Both the position numbers and the translations under genes were made by a program. Under the pieces are notes generated by a model. It made no database searches and was not told the origin of the DNA. It saw only the letters and a list, made by a program, of their open reading frames with translations. This document shows, in pieces, positions 25,501 through 38,243 of a DNA stretch of 64,000 nucleotides; the stretch's first letter is position 1; the number at the start of each line of letters is the position of its first letter. This stretch comes from Panonychus citri (taxonomy: Eukaryota > Arthropoda > Arachnida > Trombidiformes > Tetranychidae): the NCBI RefSeq assembly GCF_014898815.1, contig NW_026515520.1, positions 248,001-312,000 on the forward strand. The letters run 5' to 3'.

Positions 25501-27957
25501 ACATGTAAACTTAATCCTAAACAATCAAAAGCTAGTAACCTCTTTATTATGATATTAATTGTTGTTAATAGTAAATAATCAGAGTGATAATATTTTAAAT
25601 AGACGAATCAAAATGATGAAATTAAGAGAAAGAGAAATCAGGCCAACACAATTTAACAACAATTACAATTTAGTGAGCGATTGGTAAGAGAGTGAGATAA
25701 ACATTAGGTTTTCCCGGGGCAGTGATCACAATTAACTAACAATTATGAGCGATCACAAGAAAGTTAAATCAAATATAAAGTTGATCTGAAAGACATCGTT
25801 TGACTCGAGAAGGTCCAAAGTAAAATTAACTATGAAAACCTATCCCGTGATTTTGGCCTTTGTCCCAATTGTCCTTGTTTCCTTCAATTGGGTTGATTGT
25901 CAATTTAACTTTGAACAATTAACTAACTACCAACAACAACAACAATCTATTGTTAATATAACTCAAAATTCACCCAATGGTTATCATACATCAACCAAGA
26001 TGGACGAGAATAGTGATCGGGCTCGTCTTTTAAGGCCATCTTTGTTTCGTCCTTCATTGTTTCACATTGTGACCTTTCCTAATGATGAATGTTTCGATGC
26101 CTCCAATCAAAGTGGAACCTGTTACACTTCAGCTGAGTGTAAGGCCTACGGAGGAGTTGGAACTGCTTCATGTGCCAAAGGTTATGGGACTTGTTGCATC
26201 ATTTCCCGTTCCTGTCATAATACAACCTCACAAAAGGTTGTCTACTTTAAAATCCATCATATCCATCGATTGACACTCAACCTAATTACTGTGATTTAAC
26301 CATTGAGATTAAAGATCCCAACGTTTGCCAGATTCGTTTGGACCTTCTCGATTTACAATTAGACCCACCGACTAACGGTGAATGTCTTGGTGATAAGTTT
26401 TCCGTTTCAGCGACCGGACTAGCGACTACAAGTATCCCCACTCTTTGTGGATTAAACCGTAATCAACACTGTGAGTATAGTTAATTGTTATTCCAATCGA
26501 TTAGATATAATCGATAATTGATCATTTATTTGGTCGATAAAGAAAAACACTTCCTCTCTAATCTAATTTTCCGTTATTTTCGGTTCAATATCGACGCAGT
26601 TTATGTTAACCTCCCCAGGGTGAAAAGGAAAGGTCAGCTTCTTTGCTATTTATGACCAATGGTAATGGTGGTTATCGGTGGCATATCCGTGCGACTCAAA
26701 TTCAATGTATTCAAGAGATAACCGGAAGTGGAAGTGTCTCTGGTGGAATTGGTTCTCGAACACGTCTTCGTCGGCAATTATTTTCTCCACGAGCAGAACT
26801 AAAGGTCTCAGTTCCAGCTCCGCCGGGTTGCCTTCAATACTTTACTACATCTTCGGGTGTCATTGAGAGTTTCAACTTTGGACAATATCTTAACAATTTA
26901 GATTATGCAATTTGTATTGAAAGGATGTCCAATACTTGTAGGGTTACATTTACCTCTGCTCCAGGTGATTGGTCAATCACTCGTTCTGATGGTAATAATC
27001 AACAACTATCCGCTGTTGGGGATAATCAGTGTACTACTGATTATCTAATGATTCCTGGATCATCAAGAACTGGCGATGGTCGTACCTTTGATAGGTATTG
27101 TGGAGGTGTCCTTAACTATCTAGAGGGACGAGAAGTGACCGCACCATTGGTAACAAAGGCAAATGGGCCGATTGTATTACGTTTCCATTCTGGACCAGGT
27201 CGCACATTCACAGGAAACGATAATTATGAGGCTAAAAGTGGCTTCCGGTTACGATTTGAACAAAGTGATGTTAATTGTCAACCAACTGACACTTTGGGTA
27301 ACGGAGATTATAACGATTACTCCAATGGTGGAATCATAACCGGAATTAACACCAACATTCAACCAGGAGTAAATAACGGCGCTTATTTCGGGCCAAACAG
27401 TTACAATCCGAATATAATATCACAAAAATCTCGTCAAAATGGTAAAAGGATGAGAATCTAAAGGGATCACTTTCGATTTTGTAACCATAAACTTTTTTCG
27501 CGAATCAGTTAATAGAAATACTTAATCAACAACAATTAACTGATTGTGTCGGTTCTGTAAAATGACATTTATATATAAAAATCTTTCATTGATCAACATA
27601 AATCATCACCAGTTTGACTTATCAATTTGATGTGAATTCATTGTAACTGTTTAACTTTTTTCTGAGTGAATGAAGTTTTAATACTTTTATTGGCCATTGA
27701 GACAATTACTAAATTAATTACTTACCCATTAAAGCTTGATTAAGAAGCGAACGACTGTTAGCTGCATGAGCCCAATTAAGTCTTAATCCATCTCCAGCTA
27801 AACCAGGAAAATAATCAAGTAGATTTGGTGGTGAAAGTGATGATTGTCTGGCCTGGTAGCCTGGTGAAGGGGAACTTGGTTGTTGAGGTGATGCGGGGAA
27901 CAATGGAGTCCGACCGAAGACGGGCTGGACTGTCGCTGGACACTGAAATCCGATCAT
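22523..27957 (-). CDS. menorin / FAM151 family protein
   Basis: Four coding exons join in frame: 27726-27942 (or from an ATG at 27957), 23912-24172, 23372-23631 and 22523-22681. Together they encode about 298 residues. The family signature is clear: GDGLRLNWAHAANSRSLLNQAL in the first exon (pieces GDGLRLNWAHAANS and RSLLNQAL), then MIEADV, PIMSHQPSHMSDITLEDWL, KLDFKNTRVVEPAF, LNADILPG, SIGWTT, QPVTFPINASLL, LTLWAHPGDPVSLEDLL and IFYDLPEP. Menorin is a secreted or membrane-tethered protein that shapes sensory dendrites together with SAX-7/L1CAM in nematodes. The first exon found has a good acceptor (TTTCAG before 27942) and no signal peptide, so a 5' exon with the signal or membrane anchor probably lies further right and was not identified. 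A 3.5-kb intron contains a CUB-protein gene on the opposite strand. Confidence 0.9.
25832..27461 (+). CDS. secreted CUB-domain protein, two frame breaks, nested in menorin intron
   Basis: The start MKTYPVILAFVPIVLV begins a clear signal peptide of about 24 residues. A cysteine-rich segment follows (DECFDASNQSGTCYTSAEC ... GTCC), of the kind found before CUB domains in many arthropod proteins, then two CUB domains. Exons are 25832-26470 and 26600-27461. Two single-base breaks are inferred. At the A run 26249-26252 one more A restores YFKNPSYPS, the usual start of a CUB domain. At the C run 26613-26616 one more C joins FYVNLP to QGEKERSASLLFMTNG. The second CUB (PPGCLQYFTTSSG ... FRLRFEQ) is fully open, and the protein ends KRMRI. 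Arthropod relatives are mostly secreted cuticle, haemolymph or gut proteins of unknown role. Otherwise intact coding suggests base-calling errors rather than decay, but a recent pseudogene is possible. Confidence 0.8.
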
Positions 27958-30172
27958 AATTAGAAGAAGAGAAACAAAATTTAACTGATTATCGTTGATG
28001 AGAAAATGTAAACAATTTAGCAAAAAGAAAATGTAGTCAGTCAATGAGAGAGTTTGAATTGTATGAATGAAAATCGATTTTGTTTGTTTATTAACGAAAT
28101 AGATTCAAGAATAAAACGAAAAAACTATTTTAATGGTTTTATTTGAGTTCGAAGCGTCAATGGCAATGCCAAGATAACGATAGAGGAGAATTTTTGAAAA
28201 TGATGATTATGAAGATGATGATGATGGTCAAGTAAACCTGAGTGAGTTAGTGAGAGTGAGAATTAGGGAGAGGGAGAGAGAGAAAGTTAAGAAGCCGTAG
28301 CATATCTTGTAAGGTATCAAGCACAAGTGAGAGCAGAAAAAGATGAAGATAAAGATGAAATGATGATGATAAATGAGAGAGAAAGTTAACTTGAAAACCG
28401 CAACCAAATCTCTCTCACTAGCTCACTCTCTCTCTCTCTCTCTTCTTCCTTTATCTTCCTTTCATTATCTTTCTATTTATTACAACAATAATATATACAG
28501 TTACAGTCTCTCTCTCTCTCTCTCTCTTCATCATTTTTCATGATGAAATATAAAAAACTCAGTCATTGGTTTAACAGGTAAAAAGAAACGTTGATGATAA
28601 AAAGTGGATGAGGGAGAGAAGAGAAATGAGAGAGAAACCTGAAAAACTACTCCCTATCATCATCTGCAAATAGAATGGAAAGTAACTTGGATCTAATAAT
28701 AATAATTTACCGTTATAATTAAATCGATTGTTGTTGTTGTCATGAAGAACGAGTTGTGAACAAATAATCCAATTGATTTCTAACGTTAATCAACTTGATT
28801 TAAGGTTCCAATTAGTTTCTTCTTACACAATTCAGTAATTTAGTAACAATTAATCATTTGATTACTAAATTAGTTTCTCTTTTTTTTTCTTGTATCGTTC
28901 AAATTTAATATAATTCGAGGTTCGAACATTTCTTTTTTCAATTTTCGCGGTTTTCGTTGTTTGGGTTTTGCTTACAATTAAATGTTTCTTTTTTTTCTTG
29001 TCTCATTTAATCATCTTTCGCATCCTTTTAGTTAATTAGTGGCTCATTTTTAATTCATTTCTTACAATTAACTACACCTTTGATTACTACACCATTGTAA
29101 TTGTAGAAAAAGTTAATTGTTCACATTAATTATCCAGAATTAAACTCTTATTTCCATGTTTATGTTAACCTTACAACGACCTTTAATTGTAATTTTTTTC
29201 TTCTTTCTCTCTCTCAGTGAATCTAATTAATTTGTTTACTGTTTTAACCTAGAAACAATTAACACAGAAAACACAATTAAGTACCCTGATGGTTACACAT
29301 TAATCAACAATCTACTTCCTGGTTAATTGATTGACAACAATTGAATTGATAAATTTCAATGAGTAAAAACCTGATACATTTTTGATGAGACCCAAACTTG
29401 ACCAACATTAAACACTAATTAATTATGATGATGATTATTAATCTATCCTTGATTGTTACAAGTCAATTGACAACTACAACTTAATTAATAAACTGGATTA
29501 ATTGAAGCCCTTAATTGACACCTTAATCAAAAAGTGGTGAATATTAAACATAATATTTGTGAAGGTCTTTAGGCCTTAAGGTGTTGTCAACAAAGAGGAA
29601 AACTAATCACAGGCAAGATGATTAAAGTTAATTGTCAATAAAATGGTGACATGGGTGATGAATTGATTGTGGTAAATTTGGATGGTGACAATTCATATCG
29701 TTCTGATTGTTACAAATGATTTTGATTATTACAGTTAATTGAAACGTACTAACCTGACTATACTTCATTGATAAAGTCAATGCTCTTCAATGTTATTTTT
29801 TCAATGTTTCTTTTAATTGTGTTAATTGTTTGTCTTTCCTTTAACTTTTTCTATGTGTTTACTATGAGAATTGAATAGATTTCAATTGTTGAGAAATCAA
29901 AGATTCAAAGTTAATTGACACAAAAGAAATTTAATATTTTGATGGGAAAAACATTTAAATAAACACAACAATTAAGAGACAATCAACTAATCACTGATTA
30001 CAAAAGAAAAGGGTTAAGATGAATTGAAGGGTTGGACCCACGAAAAATTAACCAATTTTTTTGGAAAAATGGTTTAGAACCAGAATCTTTTTTCCCAATT
30101 ACAATTGGAAGAGATCGTTCTCTCTCACTCTCTCTCTCTCTTTCTTCTCTCTCACCATGATCATCATCATTT

Positions 30173-30204
<32 letters not shown>

Positions 30205-30415
30205 AAGGGTCATTGAACTCAATTCATGTCAAAAGCAGAAAGAGAAAGAGAGCAAAATCAAAAAAAAGACGGCAAAGAAAGAGAAAAGAGAGAAAAACTC
30301 GAAAGAGAAAATGAAAATGAGAGAGAAAGTTTCTTCATCTTTTCAAGGCACAACTTCCGCATTGATGATCCTCTCTTTCTCTCCCTCTCTGTCTAATTCT
30401 GTCTTGCAAATTAAT

Positions 30416-30474
<59 letters not shown>

Positions 30475-33400
30475 CTATGAAGATAAACACAAAATAACAA
30501 CATAATATCAACTTTGAACAAATATTATCATCGACATTGAATCACCATGTTTGGAATGAACTTTTCTCGCCATAATTCATAATTTATCATCTTCTATCTC
30601 TCTCTCTCTCTCTCTCTCCGATATCATCTTTCTCTCGCTATTTCCTTTCTCATATTTTCTTCCTCAGGCCTAAGATTATAAATTATTATTCTCATTATTA
30701 TTAATATGAACCTGGAACATCACAAATTACGATTAGGGAGAAACTCCTATGGTTAGAAAAGAAAAGTAGAACCAGAAAATTTCTCGGAATTACATCTTAT
30801 TGTTATTCGTTCAAATTTCTTGGAACTCGAAACTCGTAAAGAAAAACTCACCGATCCCCAATTCTTACAAACTTCACGAAGGCCTTAAGGTCAATCTTAT
30901 AATTTACAATTGGGCAACTGTTAAGGTTAAATGGTTACTTTCATTCAGCTGACCATCCCCTTGACCTTTATTGTGTTATTTAAATAACATTTTAAATCTA
31001 ATTTTTTTTTCAGGTCAAAAGATAAACTTTTTTTTGGATAATAAAAGTTTTTTTTCATGTTGCTAATTTCATCATCATTGATGATCATTTTCAAGATGAT
31101 TGTGATTATTTTTGATAATTCGTGATAATCAGAATGATAATTATCAATGAATACAATTAAATTTATTCAAACATGATTATAATAGTTACAATAACAATTA
31201 GATAAGTTTTCAACTCATTAACTTTTCCTAATTGTACAATCAAATTAAGATGAAACTTTTTTTTTCTCATCAATATTAATAATGATTCTTTACTGTAAAT
31301 ATAAACGTTTTAATTTCTTACAATTAACTAATGGTATTGGTTGATTGTTGATTGGAAAACCAAGTTCATGTTTACTTCCTTGATTAACTGTTGATTGATA
31401 AACATAACGATTACATGTAACCTTGGAAACTGGATTAAGAAATGATAATAATAATAATAATAATCAAGGAAATTGAATTGACAAGTAAAGTAGCAATTTA
31501 CTAATTCCAATTGAAATATGATATAAATAATTAGCAAAAAGAAAAAGTGAAAGTTAATCACAATCAATGAGTAAACAAGAATAATTATCTTATTAGATCA
31601 CTAAAAGTTTTGATCCAATTAGTGCAAGTTAATTTTGACAATTAGATTGGATTAGTGGTGGTGGAAAATGACAATTAAGATACTGTTAATCATATTCAAA
31701 TGATATGGAACGTGAAAATCAATTTAAATCATCATCAGATGCACAATAATATTAAAAATAACTCAATGATTTCAAACAATTTAATCATCATGATGATCAT
31801 TTTGAAGGATCATTAAAAATCATTCAAAGTTTTTTGTTCTCGCACGGGTTTCCCATTGTATTAATACATTATATTCAATAGATAATAATGATAATAATAA
31901 AACAACAATCAACAAATTTGATGATAATGATGATAACCATTAAAGAGACAACATCAAGTTTATTTTCGAGTTTGATCTAATTTCTATTCTCAGATTAACT
32001 TACCTTTTGACCGCCATTTATTATTCACCTTTCATTATCTCCATCTTCTTCATCTTCTTCATCATCTTCATCTTCTCCATCATCATCATCATCATCATTT
32101 ACCTTTTCCTCTATCAAAAAAGTGACCTTACTGATTGTTGACCATCAACGATCACACCCAATGTTCATTCAATGAGAGTTACCTATCAGTTTGATGGTAA
32201 ACAATTTAACCAATATTTAAAATTAGCGTAATCATTTTGGTCAGTTAACGATTTCACAATTAACCTTGAATAATTCATAAACAATTTATCATTAATTGGA
32301 TAATGTTAACAACCCTTTTCATTTGTACGAATCCTAATCTGTCATGTTAATCGTTAATTGGAAATTAAATAGAACAAAATTTAAAGTTTTACTTGTCCAT
32401 TAACTCAACTGAAAAGTTCATTGCAACGTTTAACATAATTAAGCTCATTTCGAATGATTAATCAAGTTCTATTCTAATCGAAATGTTAAATCAACTCAAT
32501 CAATAGAAAAATCCTACGAACTTTTGAGAGAGAGAGAAAGGGAGATGTCGTTTTGTCGCTTCGAACTGATTTGCATAAATATGAGTATTGACACGAATCA
32601 AGTATCGAGTATCACTGATAGAGAAATGAGCGAATATCAATGAAAGATGAGAAAAGATAAACTAATTGATTAGCAGAAAATTAATTTCCACGATTTAATC
32701 GTAATCGGAAAGTCGAGAAAGAGAAAGAAAAAGTTTCCCGTTAAGTGTTAAGTTTAACAGTCGAAAATTAAATTTAACTTCTAAATGAAACTCGTGATTC
32801 TATTTATGATTGAATCGAGTCTCTTTTTCTGTACCAACAATTTAATTCGTCCTTCGTTGTGACAACAACATAACGAACTTTATTCAGAAAAGTTCAGTTC
32901 CCGGTTTCAGTCCGGAACAAAGGTTACAATCGAAATGGAAAAGTTTATTTAAACTTTTAGCTTTCTACTTAATTGAAATGAAATTAACTTCTCATGAGAG
33001 TTCATTAACATCGTAATCCTTTCCGCCTTCCGTAAACATGATTAACTCAATTTATCGGTTAATTGGTGAATCAGAACTTGAGAATTGAAATTCGAGAAAT
33101 TTTATTTTCGTTTACCTTGACGAAGACAACAAATTTAAGTTCGATAATTAATCAACCGTCCGAAAAAGCGAGAAACTTTTTTAAAAAAAATTCGAAATAA
33201 CAAAGTTTCTTCTCTCTCTTTCTCTGATTATATTTGAATATTTAATTATCTCATTAATTGCGATTTACTGATGATGATTAAATTGATTGTATTATTGCAT
33301 TTTCTTCATTTATCATTTTCTAATCATCTGATTAATCAATTGATTGTTGATCGTTGATTAAACTTCATTTTTCCTCTTGTATTTTATTCATATCAGTTCA

Positions 33401-35765
33401 TTGCCATTGGAAAAGTATTAATTATTTGTTAATTGTTATCATTATAATAATAGTTTAACATTGATTATCAATCAAAATTATAATGCAAACAAAGTTGATC
33501 ACAATTAGATTATAATTGTTGATTGACAAAACTGATTATCATTTTTTTTTAACGGTTAACCTAATTTATTATGTTGGAAATCAAATATGATTAACTAATA
33601 TTTATATTGTTAATCAAATTGTAAATATATTGATGATTAAAATAGTAAATTATTGATAAACAATGACAATGATTGTTAAAGGTGAGTGCAATTTATTAAT
33701 AGTCACAATTAAAATTAAATTGAATAAATTAGGATAAATTTTCATGATTAAACAATGGATACAATTAGTTGATGAACAAGAAATAAACCAAATTAAATGT
33801 TGATTTAGAAGGTGAAAGTTAATTGTGAGTTTAAATTAACAACAGAAAAAGTGATATTTTGATAAATGAAAGTTTCTCTTTTTTTTTATTAATCAAATTG
33901 ATTAACTTTGATTATGGATTATTAATGGCAATGACCGAGTTCAATGACACCAAATAGCCAATAGATTAAAATAACAATTAACTTTAATCATCTCGAGTTA
34001 TCAGTTTGTAAACGAAACTCGAAAAGTCCATTATTAGTTTGTAAGTGTCAAGAATTTTTCGATGAAGTGATGAGGAAGAAGAAGGATTAAGATGAAGATG
34101 ATTAAATTAGTCACTTAAATCACTCACAATACTGTTAATTGTTGATGATGATGGAGATTAAAAAATCGACAACAACAAGATGAGACATAAAAAGGTTGAG
34201 TTGAGAAAAAAGTTTCGATAATTTTTTGAGAGAAAATTGAAAAATCGAAAGTACATTTCCGGGTATTGGACTAATTTTATATGCAAACGATTAACTATTT
34301 AGGTGATTAGCGGCCATTTTTAATCATTATCACCAACTGAAAATCATTGAATTAAAAACTCAGGATAATCTTTTCCCAAACATGTTAAATTGTAGTTGAT
34401 TAAGCGAGAAACTTAAAACTTTTCATCGCCGATTCAATAATTATAATTGTTTCAATTAAATGATGATTATAACGATTGGGGAAAACCTTATGAGTGGTTG
34501 GATGGGTTATTTAAATGGATGATGATGATTAATTTAATTGTGATGCTTTGAGCGATGCTCAAGGTTCCCAACAATTAAGAAAACCTTATTAACCTGTTGT
34601 ATAATATTAAAAGGGATGATAATGATTAGAGAAAAACAAAATCTCTCTTTTTCTGTTTATATTAATTTAGATTCTAATTGTAAATTAATTAATTTCAACT
34701 GATCACGAGAATGAAAATTGCCTATTTTTAATTATCGCTCATCATCAATTTGATAGAGAATCTTTTTTTTTCACTGATTATCACGATCATCAATTTAATC
34801 CTAATCCTAATCTGTATTCAAATGAATGAGAAAATGTTACACAACAAACGGATTAAGTTAATCCTTTAATCCAATCAAATTGAATCCAAATCTGAATCAA
34901 TTGTGTTTCTTTCAAATTAAAAGTTTCTCATTATTGTTTATTTTTCCCAATAAAACTGTTAACATTTCCGTTACTTGATCCAACCTTAATTACTTTGTTC
35001 ATTTAAATTGTTCAGCTACAATTACGATGTTGATTTAACTAGTGACATCTATTAATGTATCATCAATGAAAGAGAAGGTTAAATTAAGAGAGAGAGAGAG
35101 AGAAAAAGAAAGAGAAAGTAAAATAGACAGAGAATCAATTTTTCCCTTTCTTTTTCTGTTGTCTCTCTTTTCCAGTGGATTAGATTTTGGTTTTTCTTTC
35201 TGATCAAATTGTTAATTCTAGTTAATTGTCGATTATTGGGTCGCAATCAATTAATCTGTGTTCCAAGTGTCATCAGTATTATCACCACTGGTGAGTTTCT
35301 CCTCCATTGACACCAAAAGAAAGTACAATTAACCTCATCATCCTCATCATCTTCATCATCATCACAACAACAACAACAACACTTAACCTTATAAGCGATT
35401 GGATATTTTTCATTGAATATCAATAATAACTGTATTTATTGTTACCTCGTGGTGATGGATTAATTGTTCATCTTAATTATTTGCTCTATTATTAAATAGA
35501 GATACCGAAATCTAATTGATAACCTTTTTAATTTGTTAATTTAATCATAACAGGTAAGTGATAACCTCTTTTTGCCCTTGGCTTTCATTAATCTCAATTG
35601 ATGTTTTTTTCCTTCAGTGAAAGTGTTTCATGATCAGTTGATCATTGGAATTGTTTCTTTCTGCTTTTTAATTAACACAATTTGTTTTTCTCTCTTCTTC
35701 TTGTTTTGTTTTTTACTACATCGAGAAAAGGTGAAATCAATTAATTATTTTACTTAATCATCAAA
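27958..35765. other. large intergenic region, simple repeats
   Basis: Nearly 8 kb with no supported exon. It should contain the missing 5' exon(s) of menorin on the minus strand and the 5' UTR of the mitochondrial glycerol-3-phosphate dehydrogenase gene on the plus strand. A clean donor (CAG followed by GTAAGT) at 35554 marks a probable non-coding exon of the latter. CT/GA runs cluster at 28428-28527, 30117-30470, 30595-30617 and 35088-35120. CAT/ATG runs lie at 32040-32100 and 34515-34530. Confidence 0.55.
30117..30470. repeat. alternating CT and GA simple-repeat block
   Basis: Plus-strand pyrimidine tracts of CTCT type (30117-30205) are followed by a purine-only stretch (about 30237-30340), another pyrimidine stretch (30364-30392) and an almost pure GA run (30419-30470, about 26 units). 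The CT and GA parts are complementary and can pair as a hairpin. Open frames across it read Ser/Leu or Arg/Glu and are not genes. Confidence 0.85.
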
Positions 35766-38243
35766 ATGACTTTTACTTCGTGGACTTTGAGACGGATAGT
35801 GTTATGGTCTGGGGGCTTAGGTCTGGCCACTTACACTGGTCAACATTATCTTTCAGAGGTTTGTTTTCATTAATTGGTTTAATTATCGTTTTGTTGTTCT
35901 TGATTTTTCAACTTTTTCTTTGGTCTCTTTTTTTTTGATGCTCAGAGTCTTTCGGCTGAAGCACCAAAGCCTCCGGCTCACTTGAAGATGATCTCAACCA
36001 AAGGATTACCCTCACGAGCAGATCACATCAGAGCGCTTAAAGAAACCTCAGAATATGATATTCTGGTTATCGGCGGAGGTGCAACTGGTTCTGGTGTCGC
36101 TTTAGATTCTGTTACTAGAGGATTGAAAACAGCTCTCGTTGAGATGGATGATTTTTCATCTGGAACAAGTAGCCGATCAACTAAATTAATCCATGGAGGT
36201 GTTCGTTATCTTCAGAAGGCTATTCTTCGTCTCGATTATGATCAATATCGAATGGTCAAGGAAGCTCTTCATGAAAGAGCTAACCTATTGGACATTGCTC
36301 CACATTTATCTTATCCATTTCCCATTATGCTTCCAGTGTATCATTGGTGGCTGGTTCCTTATTATTGGGTCGGTATTAAGGCTTACGATTTTGTAGCTGG
36401 AAGTAAAAATGTCAAGTCGAGTTATTTTCTTTCAAAGAAAAGGGCACTTGAACATTTTCCCATGTTAAAGAAGGAAAAACTTTGTGGAGCTCTTGTCTAC
36501 TATGATGGTCAACATAACGATGCTCGAATGAATTTGGCTCTTATTTTAACAGCAATTCGATATGGAGCCAATTGTGCAAATCATGTTGGTGTCACCGAAT
36601 TAGTGAAAGATGCGAATGGTCAACTTTGCGGTGCTAAACTTAAAGATAACATTACTGGTGAAGAATGGAAAGTAAATGCTAAGGTTATCATTAACGCTAC
36701 CGGACCTTTCACTGATTCTATTAGAAGAATGGATAATCCTAATCAGCGATTAATTTGTCAACCCTCAGCTGGAGTTCACATCACTTTACCTGGTTATTAT
36801 TCACCAAGTAGCATGGGTCTTTTGGATCCATCAACATCAGACGGTCGAGTTATCTTTTTCCTTCCATGGCAAAAGTTCACGATCGCGGGAACAACTGACA
36901 CTCCATGTGAAGTTAGCAGGAATCCATCACCATCCGAGGCTGATATTCAGTTCATTTTACAAGAAATTAAAAAATATTTAAATTCTGATGTAAATGTGAG
37001 AAGAGGAGATGTAATGTCCGCTTGGTCGGGTATTCGTCCATTGGTTCTTGATCCATCTAAGGGTAACACCGAGTCAATTGCTCGGAATCACATCATCGAT
37101 GTTAGTGATTCCGGATTAGTGACAATCGCTGGTGGTAAATGGACAACTTATCGATCAATGGCAAAGGAAACCATTGATGAAGCAGTTAAAAGATTCCCTG
37201 ATCGACTTAAACCTTTATCTGAATCAGCGACTGATGGATTACTTTTGGAAGGAGCATCTGAATGGTCACCAACAATGTTCATCCGACTTGTTCAAGATTA
37301 TGGATTAGAACCTGAGGTTGCTAATCATCTTGCAAACACTTACGGAGACAGAGCATTCGCCGTGGCTAAATTAGCCGAGTTAACTGGTAGACGATGGCCC
37401 GTTGTTGGTAATCGTCTTCATCCCGAATTTCCTTACATCAATGCTGAGGTTCGATTTGCAATCAGAGAATATGCATGTACCGCTGTTGACGTAATCGCTC
37501 GTCGACTTCGTCTCTCATTTCTTAATGTAGAAGCTGCTCAAGAAGTTCTACCAAAGATAATCGAAATCATGACCTCAGAATTAAAATGGAGTAAAAAAGA
37601 AGCTCAAGTCCAATACGAAAAGGCCGTTGAATTTTTACACACTGAAATGGGACAGAATGCAAATAGACAAGTTAAATTAGTTTCTCCCTTGTCTCTATCC
37701 GCTGGAGAGATTAACAAATACACTCAGCAATTTCATTCAATGGATAAAGAAAAGAAAGGCTATATTGGTATTAATGATCTAAGGCGTAGTTTCAAAGTGA
37801 GTATTCCGATTGCGTTGACATGATTTTCCGTCATGATCATTGAAGAAAAAAAAATCAAAAGTTTATCAAAAAAACCTTGAAAATCATGAGTACGAATCAT
37901 GTGAAAACTCAGTGAGATCATCATGCGGAGAGAGTGAGAGTAACTGATTAACTTGATAAACTCGAGATAAATTCTGATAACTGGATATTAATAACTTTGA
38001 ATCTCCTTTTTCCCACAGGCTTCAGGTCAAAAGATCACCGAAGAGGAGTTACATGGCCTTCTAAGTGAGGTGGATGTCAACAAAAACGGTCAAGTCGAAC
38101 TGGGTGAATATCTGCTTCTAGTGAGCTCACTGAAAAGTGGAGATGTTTCAACGAGCGTTTTTGCCGCCGCCGTTGAGCTTGAACACCAAAGAGAAACTGG
38201 TTACAAACAGATCACCGTTGAAAGAAGCGGCGGTGGATTGTAA
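35766..38243 (+). CDS. GPD2: FAD-dependent glycerol-3-phosphate dehydrogenase, mitochondrial
   Basis: Three exons, 35766-35858, 35946-37796 and 38019-38243, give 722 residues, close to the family size of about 725. The N-terminus MTFTSWTLRRIVLWSGGLGL looks like an inner-membrane targeting segment. The FAD site is ILVIGGGATGSGVALD near residues 68-83. GTSSRSTKLIHGGVRYL follows, a GlpD-family motif. The substrate domain has FLPWQKFTIAGTTDTPC and GGKWTTYRSMA. The C-terminus carries two EF-hands, the first (MDKEKKGYIGINDL) before and the second (DVNKNGQVELGEY) after the last intron, giving calcium activation as in animal GPD2. The enzyme oxidises glycerol-3-phosphate to DHAP on the outer face of the inner membrane and passes electrons to ubiquinone. 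Confidence 0.97.

Noticed and set aside
30105..30505. Frames rich in Ser/Leu or Arg/Glu
   Set aside because: They are readings of the CT/GA repeat block.
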